Shown piece by piece: positions 24,349 to 33,400 of a stretch of DNA of 64,000 nt. The stretch spans positions 310,001-374,000 of the forward strand of contig NZ_WAAQ01000001.1 of NCBI RefSeq assembly GCF_008868125.1, read 5' to 3'. This DNA is from Microbacterium maritypicum (GTDB lineage: Bacteria; Actinomycetota; Actinomycetes; Actinomycetales; Microbacteriaceae). The translations under genes and the position numbers were made by a program. The notes below the pieces were generated by a model. It was not told where the DNA came from, searched no databases, and worked only from the letters and a program-made list of their open reading frames with translations. Position 1 is the stretch's first letter, and each line of letters opens with the position of its first letter.

Positions 24349-25482
24349 ATGACCGAGCCGGACATCAAGAAGGGCCTCGCGGGCGTCGTCGTCGACACGA
24401 CCGCGATCTCGAAGGTCAACCCCGAGACGAACAGCCTGCTGTACCGCGGCTACCCCGTGCAGGAGTTGGCGGACACGCAGCCGTTCGAGGCCGTCGCCTA
24501 CCTGCTGTGGAACGGCGAGCTGCCCACTCCGGAGGAGCTCGCAGCCTTCCGGCTCGAGGAGCGCAAGCACCGGACGCTCGCCGACAACGTCAAGACCGCG
24601 ATCGACTTGGTCCCGCTGGATGCGCACCCGATGGACGAGGTGCGTACCGCGGTCAGCCTGATCGGCGCCTCCGACCCCGGCGCCGGCGGCTCGGTGCTCG
24701 ACGCGGGCGGCAGCCCCGAGCAGAACCTCGAGCGCAGTATCCGCCTGTTCGCCGCGCTTCCTGCGATCGTCGCCTACGGTCAGCGTCGTCGTCGCGGCCA
24801 GGAGATCATCGCTGCACGCTCCGACCTCGACTACTCCGCGAACTTCCTCTGGATGACGTTCGGCGAAGAGGCGGATGACGTCGTGGTGGATGCCTTCAAC
24901 CGCTCGATGATCCTCTACGCCGAGCACTCCTTCAACGCCTCCACGTTCACCGCGCGCGTGATCACCTCGACCCTGAGCGACATCTACTCGGCGGTCGTCG
25001 GCGCGATCGGCGCGCTCAAGGGTCCGCTGCACGGTGGCGCCAACGAGGCCGTGCTGCACATCTTCGACGACATCGGCACGGCCGAGAACGTCGTGCCGTG
25101 GCTCGACAAAGCACTCGCCGAGAAGCGCAAGATCATGGGCTTCGGGCACCGCGTCTACAAGAAGGGCGACTCGCGTGTGCCGACCATGAAGGCCGCGCTC
25201 GACACCCTCGTGGAGCATTACGACCGCGCCGACGTCGCCGCTCTGTACGACGCTCTCGAGTCGGAGTTCGTGGCGCGCAAGGGCATCTACCCGAACCTCG
25301 ACTACCCCTCGGGCCCGGCCTACAACCTGATCGGCTTCGACACGCTGACCTTCACGCCGCTGTTCGTGGCGGCGCGGGTGACGGGCTGGACCGCGCACGT
25401 GATCGAGCAGGCCGGATCCAACGCGCTGATCCGTCCGCTGTCGCACTACGACGGCCCGGACGAGCGGCACGTCGCGGTCTGA
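24349..25482 (+). CDS. prpC: 2-methylcitrate synthase
   Basis: Citrate-synthase-fold enzyme of 377 aa condensing propionyl-CoA with oxaloacetate. Catalytic histidines are in LKGPLHGGANEAVL (about 226-239) and MGFGHRVYKKGDSRVP (about 263-278), and GIYPNLDYPSGP carries the last active-site segment with its aspartate. The N-terminus has KGLAGVVVDTTAISKVN as in PrpC. The ATG at 24349 was chosen; a GTG 6 nt earlier overlaps the prpB stop and is also possible. Last gene of the operon. Confidence 0.93.
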   Translation: MTEPDIKKGLAGVVVDTTAISKVNPETNSLLYRGYPVQELADTQPFEAVAYLLWNGELPTPEELAAFRLEERKHRTLADNVKTAIDLVPLDAHPMDEVRTAVSLIGASDPGAGGSVLDAGGSPEQNLERSIRLFAALPAIVAYGQRRRRGQEIIAARSDLDYSANFLWMTFGEEADDVVVDAFNRSMILYAEHSFNASTFTARVITSTLSDIYSAVVGAIGALKGPLHGGANEAVLHIFDDIGTAENVVPWLDKALAEKRKIMGFGHRVYKKGDSRVPTMKAALDTLVEHYDRADVAALYDALESEFVARKGIYPNLDYPSGPAYNLIGFDTLTFTPLFVAARVTGWTAHVIEQAGSNALIRPLSHYDGPDERHVAV

Positions 25483-25491
25483 GCGTCGCGG

Positions 25492-26076
25492 TCAGCGGGT
25501 GAGCCAGCTCCGCAGGGACCGGGTCACGAACGGCAGCACCCAGTACGCCATGATCGGCGTGAGCACGAGGGTGGTGGCCAGCACCCGCGCCCAGATCGGC
25601 AGCTCGTTCCACCCCGGCACGGGGCTCATCGCGTAGGTGAACGCGAGGTTCACGGGGAAGAAGCCCAGCCAGATCGAGGTCGCCTGCTTCCACCGCGGGG
25701 GAGCGGGGGCGACGGTGACCGTCTCGGTCGTGCCGTCGGCGGACGGCAGCGTGATCGTGCCGGTGGTCGGCTCGTCGAACCAGCCCTCGATCCCGGTGCG
25801 GCGCTTGGAGCGCTCGCTGCGCACGAAGCCCTGGCCCATCGACAGCCACCAGGCCCGCTCTGCCGACTGCTCCCAGGCGGTGAGCGAGTCCTCGCTCGCG
25901 AACCGGTAGAGCATGTGCCACACCTGCGAGTCCTCGCCGGCGCGCACCCAGCCGGAGCCGAGGAAGCCCGGGTACTTCGTCGCGAGGTTCACCCCCGTCT
26001 GCACCCAGGCGGTCGCCTCGACGATGCGCTCGGGGTCGACTTCGCGGCGAATGGACACGGTGAGGGGTTCGGACAT
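25492..26076 (-). CDS. ABM-domain protein with C-terminal membrane hairpin
   Basis: Protein of 194 aa combining an antibiotic-biosynthesis-monooxygenase-like domain (about 1-110; VSIRREVDPERIVEATAW, YPGFLGSGWVRAGED, WHMLYRFASEDSLTAWEQS) with two hydrophobic helices (about 131-151 and 162-185; LGFFPVNLAFTYAMS, VLATTLVLTPIMAYWVLPF). COG3224-type proteins share this architecture, without known function. The ATG at 26076 has GAGGA upstream. Convergent with prpC, 9 nt between stops, and apparently monocistronic. Confidence 0.75.
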   Translation of the reverse strand: MSEPLTVSIRREVDPERIVEATAWVQTGVNLATKYPGFLGSGWVRAGEDSQVWHMLYRFASEDSLTAWEQSAERAWWLSMGQGFVRSERSKRRTGIEGWFDEPTTGTITLPSADGTTETVTVAPAPPRWKQATSIWLGFFPVNLAFTYAMSPVPGWNELPIWARVLATTLVLTPIMAYWVLPFVTRSLRSWLTR

Positions 26077-26192
26077 GGTGGGGTCCTCGGGGGAACGGGC
26101 GCCCGGGGTCGGGGCGTCGAAGCGGATGCGCCAAGGGTGGCGGCGCACCGTCGATTCTAATTCGGATGCGGCGTGCTCCCGGCCGCTCCCGC

Positions 26193-26247
26193 CTCCACGA
26201 GGAGGACCCCCGCCGACCCGATTCGGCGGGGGTCTCGCGGCGTGGAG
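26193..26247. repeat. Large hairpin in the gap before mmsA
   Basis: GACCCCCGCCGA (26205-26216) pairs perfectly with TCGGCGGGGGTC (26223-26234) around a 6-nt loop, and the outer arms CTCCACG (26193-26199) and CGTGGAG (26241-26247) extend it. The gap 26077-26492 (416 nt) otherwise shows only GTGCC-N6-GGCAC (26461-26475) and a -10-like TAAACT near 26447, 40 nt before mmsA. No gene is seen. The hairpin points to a terminator or insulator, although neither flanking gene ends there. Confidence 0.6.
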
Positions 26248-26492
26248 CCGCGACGGGAGCGAGAGCGCTCACCGTGTGCGCGGTAGACGTGACACCCGAT
26301 CCGGTCTGAGTCTCTGTCCGCGCACCTGCAGTTGTACCCGGGCGAGATGACGCGGCGGTGAACGCGGCGCGAACAACCTCGATCGACGCAGACGCAGCCG
26401 TGCGCGAGGAATACAAGGATGTCCTAGTAAATGTCCGGCCCTCCGAGTAAACTCCCCAATGTGCCAACGACGGCACGGAGGGATGTCACACA

Positions 26493-27995
26493 ATGACTCG
26501 TACTATCCCGCACTTCGTGGGCGGATCGCTTCTCACTCCCGACTCCGGTCGGTTCGCCGACGTGTTCGATCCGAGCACCGGTGCCGTGCAGGCGCGCGTG
26601 CCGCTCGCCTCGGCCGACGAGGTGCGCCGCGTGATCGCGAACGCAGAAGAGGCGCAGGTCGCGTGGGCCGCGACCAACCCGCAGAAGCGCGCTCGCGTGC
26701 TGTTGCGGTTCCTCGACCTGGTGCAGCGTGAGATGACGTCACTGGCCGAGCTGCTCGCGAGCGAGCACGGCAAGACGGTCGACGATGCGAAGGGCGACAT
26801 CCAGCGCGGCCTCGAGGTCATCGAGTTCGCAGCCGGCGCTCCGCACCTGCTCAAGGGCGAGTACTCCACCGGTGCGGGAACGGGCATCGACGTCTACTCG
26901 ATGCGGCAGCCGCTCGGGGTCGTCGCCGCGATCACCCCGTTCAACTTCCCCGCCATGATCCCGCTGTGGAAGGCCGGCCCCGCGCTCGCCGCCGGCAACG
27001 CGGTGGTGCTCAAGCCCAGCGAGCGCGACCCCTCGGTGCCGGTGCGCATCGCGGAGCTCTTCCTCGAAGCGGGTCTCCCCGCGGGTGTCCTCAACGTCGT
27101 GCACGGCGACAAGGAGGCGGTCGACACGCTGCTCACCGACGAGCGCATCCGCGCCGTGGGCTTCGTCGGATCGACCCCGATCGCCGAGTACATCTATGCG
27201 ACGGCCGCGGCGAACGGCAAGCGCGCGCAGTGCTTCGGCGGCGCGAAGAACCACATGATCGTGATGCCCGACGCCGACCTCGATCAGGCCGTCGACGCGC
27301 TGATCGGCTCGGGGTACGGCTCGGCGGGCGAGCGCTGCATGGCCATCTCGGTCGCTGTCCCGGTGGGACAGGAGACAGCCGACGCGCTGGCCGCCAAGCT
27401 CACCGAACGCGTCGCCCAGCTGCGGGTCGGCCCCTCTCTCGCGGCCGACGTCGACTACGGCCCGCTGGTCACACGGGCGGCCGTCGAGCGGGTCGAGGGC
27501 TACATCCAGCAGGGCATCGACGAGGGGGCGACACTCCTCGCCGACGGTCGCGGCTTCACCGTGGAAGGGCACGAGGAGGGCTTCTACCTCGGACCGACCC
27601 TGTTCGACCACGTCACCACCGACATGGCGATCTACCGAGAGGAGATCTTCGGCCCCGTGCTGGTCATCGCCCGCGCCGCCGACTACGAGGAGGCGCTGCG
27701 GATGGCCTCGGAGCACGAGTACGGCAACGGCGTCGCGATCTTCACGCGCGACGGCGACGCGGCCCGCGACTTCGCCGCCCGCGTCGAGGTGGGGATGGTC
27801 GGTGTGAACGTGCCGATCCCGGTCCCGATCGCGTACTACACGTTCGGCGGCTGGAAGCGCAGCGGATTCGGCGACCTCAATCAGCACGGAACCGACGCCT
27901 TCCGGTTCTACACGAAGACCAAGACGGTGACGAGCCGCTGGCCCGCAGCAGGCATCCGCGATGGTGCCAGCTTCGTCATCCCGACCATGCACTAG
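26493..27995 (+). CDS. mmsA: CoA-acylating methylmalonate-semialdehyde dehydrogenase
   Basis: Aldehyde dehydrogenase superfamily enzyme of 500 aa that converts methylmalonate semialdehyde to propionyl-CoA (or malonate semialdehyde to acetyl-CoA). Visible are PLGVVAAITPFNFPAMIPLW, GFVGSTPIAEYIY, CFGGAKNHMIVMPDADLDQA and the nucleophile Cys282 in AGERCMAISVAV; the general-base glutamate typical of hydrolytic ALDHs is absent from GGAKNH, as in MMSDH. GGAGGGA precedes the ATG. First gene of the valine-type operon; its propionyl-CoA product would feed the prpDBC operon just upstream. Confidence 0.92.
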   Translation: MTRTIPHFVGGSLLTPDSGRFADVFDPSTGAVQARVPLASADEVRRVIANAEEAQVAWAATNPQKRARVLLRFLDLVQREMTSLAELLASEHGKTVDDAKGDIQRGLEVIEFAAGAPHLLKGEYSTGAGTGIDVYSMRQPLGVVAAITPFNFPAMIPLWKAGPALAAGNAVVLKPSERDPSVPVRIAELFLEAGLPAGVLNVVHGDKEAVDTLLTDERIRAVGFVGSTPIAEYIYATAAANGKRAQCFGGAKNHMIVMPDADLDQAVDALIGSGYGSAGERCMAISVAVPVGQETADALAAKLTERVAQLRVGPSLAADVDYGPLVTRAAVERVEGYIQQGIDEGATLLADGRGFTVEGHEEGFYLGPTLFDHVTTDMAIYREEIFGPVLVIARAADYEEALRMASEHEYGNGVAIFTRDGDAARDFAARVEVGMVGVNVPIPVPIAYYTFGGWKRSGFGDLNQHGTDAFRFYTKTKTVTSRWPAAGIRDGASFVIPTMH

Positions 27996-28024
27996 CCCCG
28001 GAAACCTCGCACAAGGAAACCACG

Positions 28025-29230
28025 ATGACCATGACCACCGTCACCACCACCGCCGAGGAGCGCGAGGCGATCATCGGCGCCGTCCGCGAGTTCGCCGAGA
28101 CCGAGCTCGCCCCGTACGCCGCCGAGCGCGACGAGAAGCACCTGTTCCCGCGGGAGTCGCTCAGCCGGGCCGGCGAGCTCGGGCTCGGCGGCATCTACGT
28201 CGACGAGGAGTTCGGCGGCAGCGGCCTCAGCCGTCTCGACACCGTCGCGATCTTCGAGGAGCTCGCGAAGGGCGACCCCGCGGTCGCGGCCTACATCTCC
28301 ATCCACAACATGGTCGTCTGGATGATCGACACCTACGGCGACGACGCCCAGCGCGCGCACTGGCTGCCGATGCTGACGGCCATGTCGGAGTTCGGCGGCT
28401 ACTGCCTCACCGAGCCGGGCGCAGGATCGGATGCCGCGAACATCGCGACCAGCGCCGTCCGCGACGGCGACGACTACGTGCTCACCGGAGTGAAGCAGTT
28501 CATCTCCGGAGCGGGCGAGGCTGCCGTCTACGTCGTCATGGCGCGCACGGGGGAGCCGGGCGCGCGCGGCATCAGCGCCTTCCTCGTCCCCGGCGACTCC
28601 GAGGCGTTGAGCTTCGGCGCCCCGGAGAAGAAGATGGGCTGGCACGCGCAGCCCACCCGCCAGGTGATCCTCGACGGTGTGCGGGTTCCCGCCTCCTCCA
28701 TGCTCGGCGACGAGGGTCGCGGGTTCGCGATCGCGATGTCCGCGCTCAACGGAGGCCGTCTCAACATCGCCGCCTGCTCGCTCGGGGGCGCCCAGTGGGC
28801 ACTCGATCAGGCCGTGAAGTACGTGCACGAGCGGATGGCGTTCGGCGAGCCGCTCGCCGAGAAGCAGTCCATCCTGTTCGCGATCGCCGACATGCGCACC
28901 GACCTGCACGCGGCACGACTCATGGTGCGCGACGGCGCGCAGGCGGTCGACGAGCACGCACCCGACGCGACGATGCGCTGCGCCATGGCCAAGCGCTTCG
29001 CGACCGACGCCGGCTTCGACGTCGCCAACAGGGCTCTGCAACTGCACGGCGGCTACGGCTATCTGCAGGACTACGGGATCGAGAAGGTCGTCCGCGACCT
29101 GCGCGTGCATCAGATCCTGGAGGGGACGAACGAGATCATGCGACTGATCGTCGGACGTGAGATGCTGCGGCCGGCGGGTTCCGCCTCCCTCCAGCGCAAC
29201 GGCGGAGATCAGATGCGGAGCGGATCATGA
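28025..29230 (+). CDS. Acyl-CoA dehydrogenase, probable isobutyryl-CoA dehydrogenase
   Basis: FAD-dependent acyl-CoA dehydrogenase of 401 aa. Landmarks are YCLTEPGAGSDAANI (about 133-147), GVKQFISGAGEAAVYVVMA, and the C-terminal HQILEGTNEIMRLIVGREM with the catalytic base E366 in the position used by short/branched-chain enzymes. Between mmsA and mmsB it most likely oxidises isobutyryl-CoA to methacrylyl-CoA, passing electrons to ETF (etfBA is at 32.6 kb). A second ATG two codons on is possible. Its stop overlaps mmsB (ATGA). Confidence 0.88.
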   Translation: MTMTTVTTTAEEREAIIGAVREFAETELAPYAAERDEKHLFPRESLSRAGELGLGGIYVDEEFGGSGLSRLDTVAIFEELAKGDPAVAAYISIHNMVVWMIDTYGDDAQRAHWLPMLTAMSEFGGYCLTEPGAGSDAANIATSAVRDGDDYVLTGVKQFISGAGEAAVYVVMARTGEPGARGISAFLVPGDSEALSFGAPEKKMGWHAQPTRQVILDGVRVPASSMLGDEGRGFAIAMSALNGGRLNIAACSLGGAQWALDQAVKYVHERMAFGEPLAEKQSILFAIADMRTDLHAARLMVRDGAQAVDEHAPDATMRCAMAKRFATDAGFDVANRALQLHGGYGYLQDYGIEKVVRDLRVHQILEGTNEIMRLIVGREMLRPAGSASLQRNGGDQMRSGS

Positions 29231-30132
29231 CGGCGCCGTCCTCCCCGGTGGTCGTCGCGTTCCTCGGCCTCGGGCACATGGGACTGCCGATGGCGAAGAA
29301 CCTCCTCGCCGCGGGACATGAGGTGCACGGCTTCGATCTGGTCCCCGCGGCCATCGAAGCGGCGCAGACGGCCGGCATCCCGGTGGCGGCGAGCGGCGCG
29401 GATGCCGTGGCCGACGCGGATGTCGTCATCACCATGTTCCCCGCCGGAAAGCACGTGATCGAGGCCTATCGCACCGAACTGCTCGCGGCCGCCCGCCCCG
29501 GCACGCTCTTCATCGAGTCGTCGACCATCGCCGTCGATGAGGCTCGGGCCGCCCACGCTCTCGCGCTCGCCGCCGGGCACCGCAACGTCGACGCTCCGGT
29601 GTCGGGAGGCGTGGTCGGCGCGGAGAACGGCACCCTCGCCTTCATGGTCGGCGGGTCGGACGACGACTTCGCAGCCGCCCTCCCGCTGCTCGAGGTCATG
29701 GGAAAGCGCATCGTGCACTGCGGCGGTCCCGGCCTCGGGCAGGCGGCGAAGGTGTGCAACAACATGGTGCTCGCGGTCTCGCAGATCGCGGTGGCCGAGG
29801 CGTTCGTGCTAGGGGAGCGGCTCGGGCTCGAGCATCAGGCGCTGTTCGACGTCGTCTCGCAGGCCTCGGGCCAGTGCTGGTCGATCACGACCAACTGCCC
29901 CGTGCCCGGCCCTGTGCCCACGAGTCCTGCCAACCGCGACTATCAGCCGGGTTTCGCCGGGGCGTTGATGGCGAAGGATCTCGGCCTCGCGCTGCAGGCG
30001 ATCGAGCAGACGTCGACGGATGCCAGGATGGGCCGTCTCGCGCAGGAGATCTATGCCGCGTTCGCGGCCGGCGACGGCGCGGGGCGCGATTTCTCCGGGA
30101 TCATCACCGACATCCGCGACGACCGCGTGTGA
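29227..30132 (+). CDS. mmsB: 3-hydroxyisobutyrate dehydrogenase
   Basis: Beta-hydroxyacid dehydrogenase of 301 aa that oxidises 3-hydroxyisobutyrate to methylmalonate semialdehyde. The NAD site is [20 protein letters not shown] (residues about 9-28); substrate and catalytic segments are [18 protein letters not shown] and [16 protein letters not shown] with the catalytic lysine (AAKVCNN). The C-terminal helical domain has [17 protein letters not shown]. Start overlaps the acyl-CoA dehydrogenase stop. Confidence 0.93.
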   Translation: MTAPSSPVVVAFLGLGHMGLPMAKNLLAAGHEVHGFDLVPAAIEAAQTAGIPVAASGADAVADADVVITMFPAGKHVIEAYRTELLAAARPGTLFIESSTIAVDEARAAHALALAAGHRNVDAPVSGGVVGAENGTLAFMVGGSDDDFAAALPLLEVMGKRIVHCGGPGLGQAAKVCNNMVLAVSQIAVAEAFVLGERLGLEHQALFDVVSQASGQCWSITTNCPVPGPVPTSPANRDYQPGFAGALMAKDLGLALQAIEQTSTDARMGRLAQEIYAAFAAGDGAGRDFSGIITDIRDDRV

Positions 30133-30160
30133 TGATCGGTATTTCGACGGAGAGGGTGAC

Positions 30161-30937
30161 ATGACCGAGTACGAGACGATCCTGGTCGAGCAGCGCGGAC
30201 GAGTCGGGTGGATCACCCTGAACCGTCCGGAGGCGCTGAACGCGTTGAACAGCCGGCTCGCGGAAGAGGTCACCGCCGCGGCCGTGGCCTTCGACGCCGA
30301 CGAGGGCGTCGGCGCGATCGTGGTGACCGGATCCGAGAAGGCCTTCGCCGCCGGCGCCGACATCAAGGAGATGGAGGGCATGTCCGCGGCGCAGATGCTC
30401 GAGACCGATCATTTCGGGGTCTGGCACGAGTTCGCCGCGGTGCGCACGCCCGTGATCGCCGCGGTCTCCGGCTTCGCCCTGGGCGGCGGATGCGAGCTGG
30501 CGATGATGTGCGACATCATCCTGGCCGCCGACAACGCGAAGTTCGGACAGCCCGAGATCAACCTCGGCGTCATCCCCGGCATGGGCGGAACCCAGCGACT
30601 GATCCGCGCGGTCGGCTACTACAAGGCGGCGGAGCTGGTGCTCTCCGGCCGATTCATGGGAGCGGAGGAGGCCGAGCGCTCCGGCCTCGTCTCCCGCGTC
30701 GTCGCGGCATCCGACCTCCTCGCCGAGGCGACGAAGCTGGCTGACACGATCGCGTCGAAGTCGCTGCCGTCGGTCTATGCCGCGAAGGCCGCGCTGGATG
30801 CGGCCATGGAGACGCCCCTGGCCGAGGGACTCGCGCACGAGAAGCGGGCCTTCGCCGCCCTGTTCGACACCGCGGATCAGAAGGAGGGCATGTCGGCCTT
30901 CCGCCAGAAGCGGTCGCCCGACTTCCAGAACCGCTAG
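30161..30937 (+). CDS. Enoyl-CoA hydratase
   Basis: Crotonase-family enzyme of 258 aa. The oxyanion-hole segments [11 protein letters not shown] (about 62-72) and [16 protein letters not shown] (about 103-118) and the second catalytic glutamate context [19 protein letters not shown] are all present, as expected for a true hydratase. It closes the valine-type operon and probably hydrates methacrylyl-CoA to 3-hydroxyisobutyryl-CoA. The GGG/GE pattern argues against it being the missing 3-hydroxyisobutyryl-CoA hydrolase. AGAGGGTGAC precedes the ATG. Confidence 0.9.
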   Translation: MTEYETILVEQRGRVGWITLNRPEALNALNSRLAEEVTAAAVAFDADEGVGAIVVTGSEKAFAAGADIKEMEGMSAAQMLETDHFGVWHEFAAVRTPVIAAVSGFALGGGCELAMMCDIILAADNAKFGQPEINLGVIPGMGGTQRLIRAVGYYKAAELVLSGRFMGAEEAERSGLVSRVVAASDLLAEATKLADTIASKSLPSVYAAKAALDAAMETPLAEGLAHEKRAFAALFDTADQKEGMSAFRQKRSPDFQNR

Positions 30938-31033
30938 CGCGTCGTGAACAACTCCTCGGAACAGAGTGCGCCTCGCCGGAAGCGGCTCTCAGCGCCGTGC
31001 CCGACGAGAATTCCTGCGGAGTCGTGCACCACC

Positions 31034-31477
31034 TCAGCCGCGGAGCGCGTCGACGATCTTCGCGATCCGGCGCTCGCGCGTCGCTTCCTGCTTGGCCTCG
31101 GCCACGCTGCGCGCGTGCTCCTTGCGCACGGTGTACGACAGGGCGTCGAAGGCCGCGCGCACAGCAGGGTCGGCATCGAGGGCCGCGGCGAGTCCCGGCG
31201 GTACCTCGACCGTGCGCTCGGCCGAATCCACCCGGATCACGGCGTCGACCTCCTGGCCGATCTCGAGCCCCAGGTCGGCACGCACGGCTTTGCTGAAGCC
31301 GATCATGTTCTCGCTGCCCATCCGCGCCAGGCGCAGGCGGGCGGTGCGTCCGCCGACGGTGACGGCCACGGGGAAGGCCTTGCCGGCACCGAGGGAGGCG
31401 ACCTGCTCATCCGTGAGGAGGATCGCCGCAGCGGGGCCACGGCCGGTGAGGACGGTGTGCAGGCGCAGTTCGCTCAT
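31034..31477 (-). CDS. DUF1905/YdeI (OmpD-associated) family protein
   Basis: Protein of 147 aa. The N-terminal DUF1905-type beta-barrel domain (about 1-90; RLHTVLTGRGPAAAILL, LARMGSENMIGFSKAVRADLGL, VDAVIRVDSAERTVEVPPGL) is followed by the YdeI helical tail AAFDALSYTVRKEHARSVAEAK ending in RERRIAKIVDALR. Function is unknown; E. coli YdeI-type proteins are linked to envelope stress and peptide resistance. The minus-strand TACTCT (complement of 31484-31489) lies exactly 6 nt before the ATG, inside the upstream SRPBCC gene, so a second leaderless promoter is likely. Confidence 0.8.
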   Translation of the reverse strand: MSELRLHTVLTGRGPAAAILLTDEQVASLGAGKAFPVAVTVGGRTARLRLARMGSENMIGFSKAVRADLGLEIGQEVDAVIRVDSAERTVEVPPGLAAALDADPAVRAAFDALSYTVRKEHARSVAEAKQEATRERRIAKIVDALRG

Positions 31478-31944
31478 GCCGAAAGAGTACGCCCGGGACC
31501 CTCGAGTTCGGCGGTGAGAATCGCGTTGCGCTCCGTGATGAGGCGGCGCATGTACTCCCGCATGAACAGCGCGTCGACGAGCCGGCCGAGCGGGCCGAAC
31601 GGCGAGCGGAAGGTCACCGTGTCGTGCATGAGCGTGCCGGACGGGTGCTCCTCGAACCGGTGCTCGTGCAGGAACGCCGCGAACGGGCCCGAGATCTGCC
31701 GGTCCGAGAATCCGTTCGGGGGATCGATGTCGAACACGATGGAGCGCAGCCGGAACGGGACGCCGAAGTGGCGTGCCCGCCAGGTCGCGGTCGTGCCCTC
31801 GGTGAAGACGCCGCCGGCCGGTGCCTCGATCATCGTCTCGCCGAATCGGGCCATGCTCTTCACGTGCAGTGCAGGGTCGAGCGAGGCGGCGAACACCTCG
31901 GCGGGGGCCGCACCGATGACCGTCTCGAGTGCGAACCGGGCCAT
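31474..31944 (-). CDS. SRPBCC (START-like) family protein
   Basis: Ligand-binding START/Bet v1-fold protein of 156 aa: starts MARFALETVIGAAPAEVFAA, then SLDPALHVKSM, RHFGVPFRLRSIVFDIDPP, and HRFEEHPSGTLMHDTVTFR with the C-terminal helix PLGRLVDALFMREYMRRLI. It overlaps the YdeI gene by 4 nt and is separated from the MarR stop by a single nucleotide, so the three genes form one unit. Function unknown; a lipid- or aromatic-binding role is typical of the fold. Confidence 0.82.
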   Translation of the reverse strand: MARFALETVIGAAPAEVFAASLDPALHVKSMARFGETMIEAPAGGVFTEGTTATWRARHFGVPFRLRSIVFDIDPPNGFSDRQISGPFAAFLHEHRFEEHPSGTLMHDTVTFRSPFGPLGRLVDALFMREYMRRLITERNAILTAELEGPGRTLSA

Positions 31945-31945
31945 G

Positions 31946-32482
31946 TCAGAGGGCTTCGGGCTGCGGACGCGGATCGGCGAAGTCGCCCGCGTCCTTGCGC
32001 AGCCTGGCCACGATCGCGACGAGTTCGGCCGCGTCGTCGCGGCTCAGACCGGGCTGGGCGAAGACATCGGCGTTGAGGGCATGGGTGGCGCGCTCGACCA
32101 GTTCCCGGCCGGACTCGGTCAGGACCAGGAGCGCGGCGCGTCCGTCGTGCGGGTGCGGTTCACGCGCGATCAGGCCGTCGCGCACCAGCCGCTCCGCCGT
32201 GCTCGTGACCGTGGTCGGGTGTACCTGCAGTCGGGCGACCACGCTCGAAAGCGGAAGGCTCCCCGCGCGGCTGAAGGCCAGCAGGCGCAGCACCTCGTAG
32301 CGGGCGAAGCTCAGAGCGAAGGGCTTGAGGGTCGCATCGACGCGGGCGAGCAGCAGCTGCTGGGCGCGCATGACGGAGGTGACCAGGGCCATGCCGTCGG
32401 CGGCATCCGTCCATCCGTGCGCGAGCCACTGCCGCTTCGCCTCGGCGAGCGGATCGATGGGGAGCGGACGGGGTCGGGCCAT
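31946..32482 (-). CDS. MarR-family transcriptional regulator
   Basis: Winged-helix regulator of 178 aa. The core (about 45-130) has FARYEVLRLLAFSRAGSLPL, the recognition region VHPTTVTSTAERLVRDGLI and the wing HPHDGRAALLVLTESGREL. The N-terminal 30 residues (PLAEAKRQWLAHGW) form an extra dimer helix. The minus hexamer TACCGT is exactly 6 nt from the ATG, indicating a leaderless transcript. It heads a unit with the SRPBCC and YdeI-type genes and lies 140 nt from the divergent etfB. Confidence 0.88.
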   Translation of the reverse strand: MARPRPLPIDPLAEAKRQWLAHGWTDAADGMALVTSVMRAQQLLLARVDATLKPFALSFARYEVLRLLAFSRAGSLPLSSVVARLQVHPTTVTSTAERLVRDGLIAREPHPHDGRAALLVLTESGRELVERATHALNADVFAQPGLSRDDAAELVAIVARLRKDAGDFADPRPQPEAL

Positions 32483-32622
32483 TTCTCTACGGTAGTGGCG
32501 GGAGGGTGGGGTGCGGCGACGGCGCGCGACGCATCCTTCGCTGTGGCCGCTGAGTCTCAGTCGCATGTGAGCTGGAACTCAGTATCGCGGTCTAGAATTG
32601 CAGCAGTCGTGAGGAGCAATCG

Positions 32623-33399
32623 ATGAAGATCTTCGTCCTGGTCAAAGAGGTGCCGGACACCTATGGCGATCGCAAGCTGAATCTCGAGACCGGACTCGCT
32701 GATCGCGCGGCGGGGGATGTGGTCCTCGACGAGATCACCGAGCGCGCTCTCGAAGTCGCCCTCAGCTACGCCGACAAGAACGACGGCACCGAGGTGGTGG
32801 CCGTCTCGATGGCTCCGGAGGGCTCGACGGCCTCCCTTCGCCGGGCGCTCGCGATCGGTGCCGGCTCCGCCGTGCACATCGCCGACGAGCAGCTCGCCGG
32901 TGCCGACCTCGGCCTCACCGCCGAGGTGCTGGCCGCGGCGATCCGCCGCGGCGCCCCCGACCTCGTGATCACCGGCAACCTGTCTACCGACGGCTCCGGT
33001 GGTGTGATCCCCGCGATGATCGCCGAGCATCTCGGGTTCGCGCAGGTCACCGCCCTTTCCGCGGTGGAGATCACCGCAGACGGCGTCTCGGGAGTCCGAG
33101 GCGCGGACGCCGGCAGCCAGCCGGTCTCAGCGCCGCTGCCCGCCGTGATCTCGATCACCGAGGCGCTCCCCGACGCCCGATTCCCCAACTTCAAGGGGAT
33201 CATGGCGGCGAAGAAGAAGCCGCTCGAAGTGCTCTCGCTCGCCGACCTCGATGTGTCGGCAGATCCGTCCGCCGCCCCGCGGACCATTATGACGACCGTG
33301 TCGGAGAAGCCCCCGCGGGCTGCCGGCGTGAAGATCACCGATGAGGGCGACGCGGCCGACAAGCTCGTCGACTACCTCGTGCAGAACAGGCTGGTGTGA
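32623..33399 (+). CDS. etfB: Electron transfer flavoprotein beta subunit
   Basis: ETF beta chain of 258 aa, AMP-binding, dimerising with EtfA to accept electrons from acyl-CoA dehydrogenases. Visible are MKIFVLVKEVPDTYGDRKLN, ERALEVALSYADKN, and the signature-like stretch PLPAVISITEALPDARFPNF with FKGIMAAKKKPLEVLSLADL. A GAGGAG ribosome binding site precedes the ATG and a TAGAAT hexamer (32593-32598) lies 24 nt upstream of the start. First gene of etfB-etfA-cytochrome b; the two acyl-CoA enzymes nearby are natural donors. Confidence 0.93.
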   Translation: MKIFVLVKEVPDTYGDRKLNLETGLADRAAGDVVLDEITERALEVALSYADKNDGTEVVAVSMAPEGSTASLRRALAIGAGSAVHIADEQLAGADLGLTAEVLAAAIRRGAPDLVITGNLSTDGSGGVIPAMIAEHLGFAQVTALSAVEITADGVSGVRGADAGSQPVSAPLPAVISITEALPDARFPNFKGIMAAKKKPLEVLSLADLDVSADPSAAPRTIMTTVSEKPPRAAGVKITDEGDAADKLVDYLVQNRLV

Positions 33400-33400
33400 G

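Noticed and set aside
30934..31176. Short minus-strand frame between the crotonase and YdeI genes
   Set aside because: Compositional shadow without ribosome binding site or promoter; overlaps the real YdeI-type gene in another frame.
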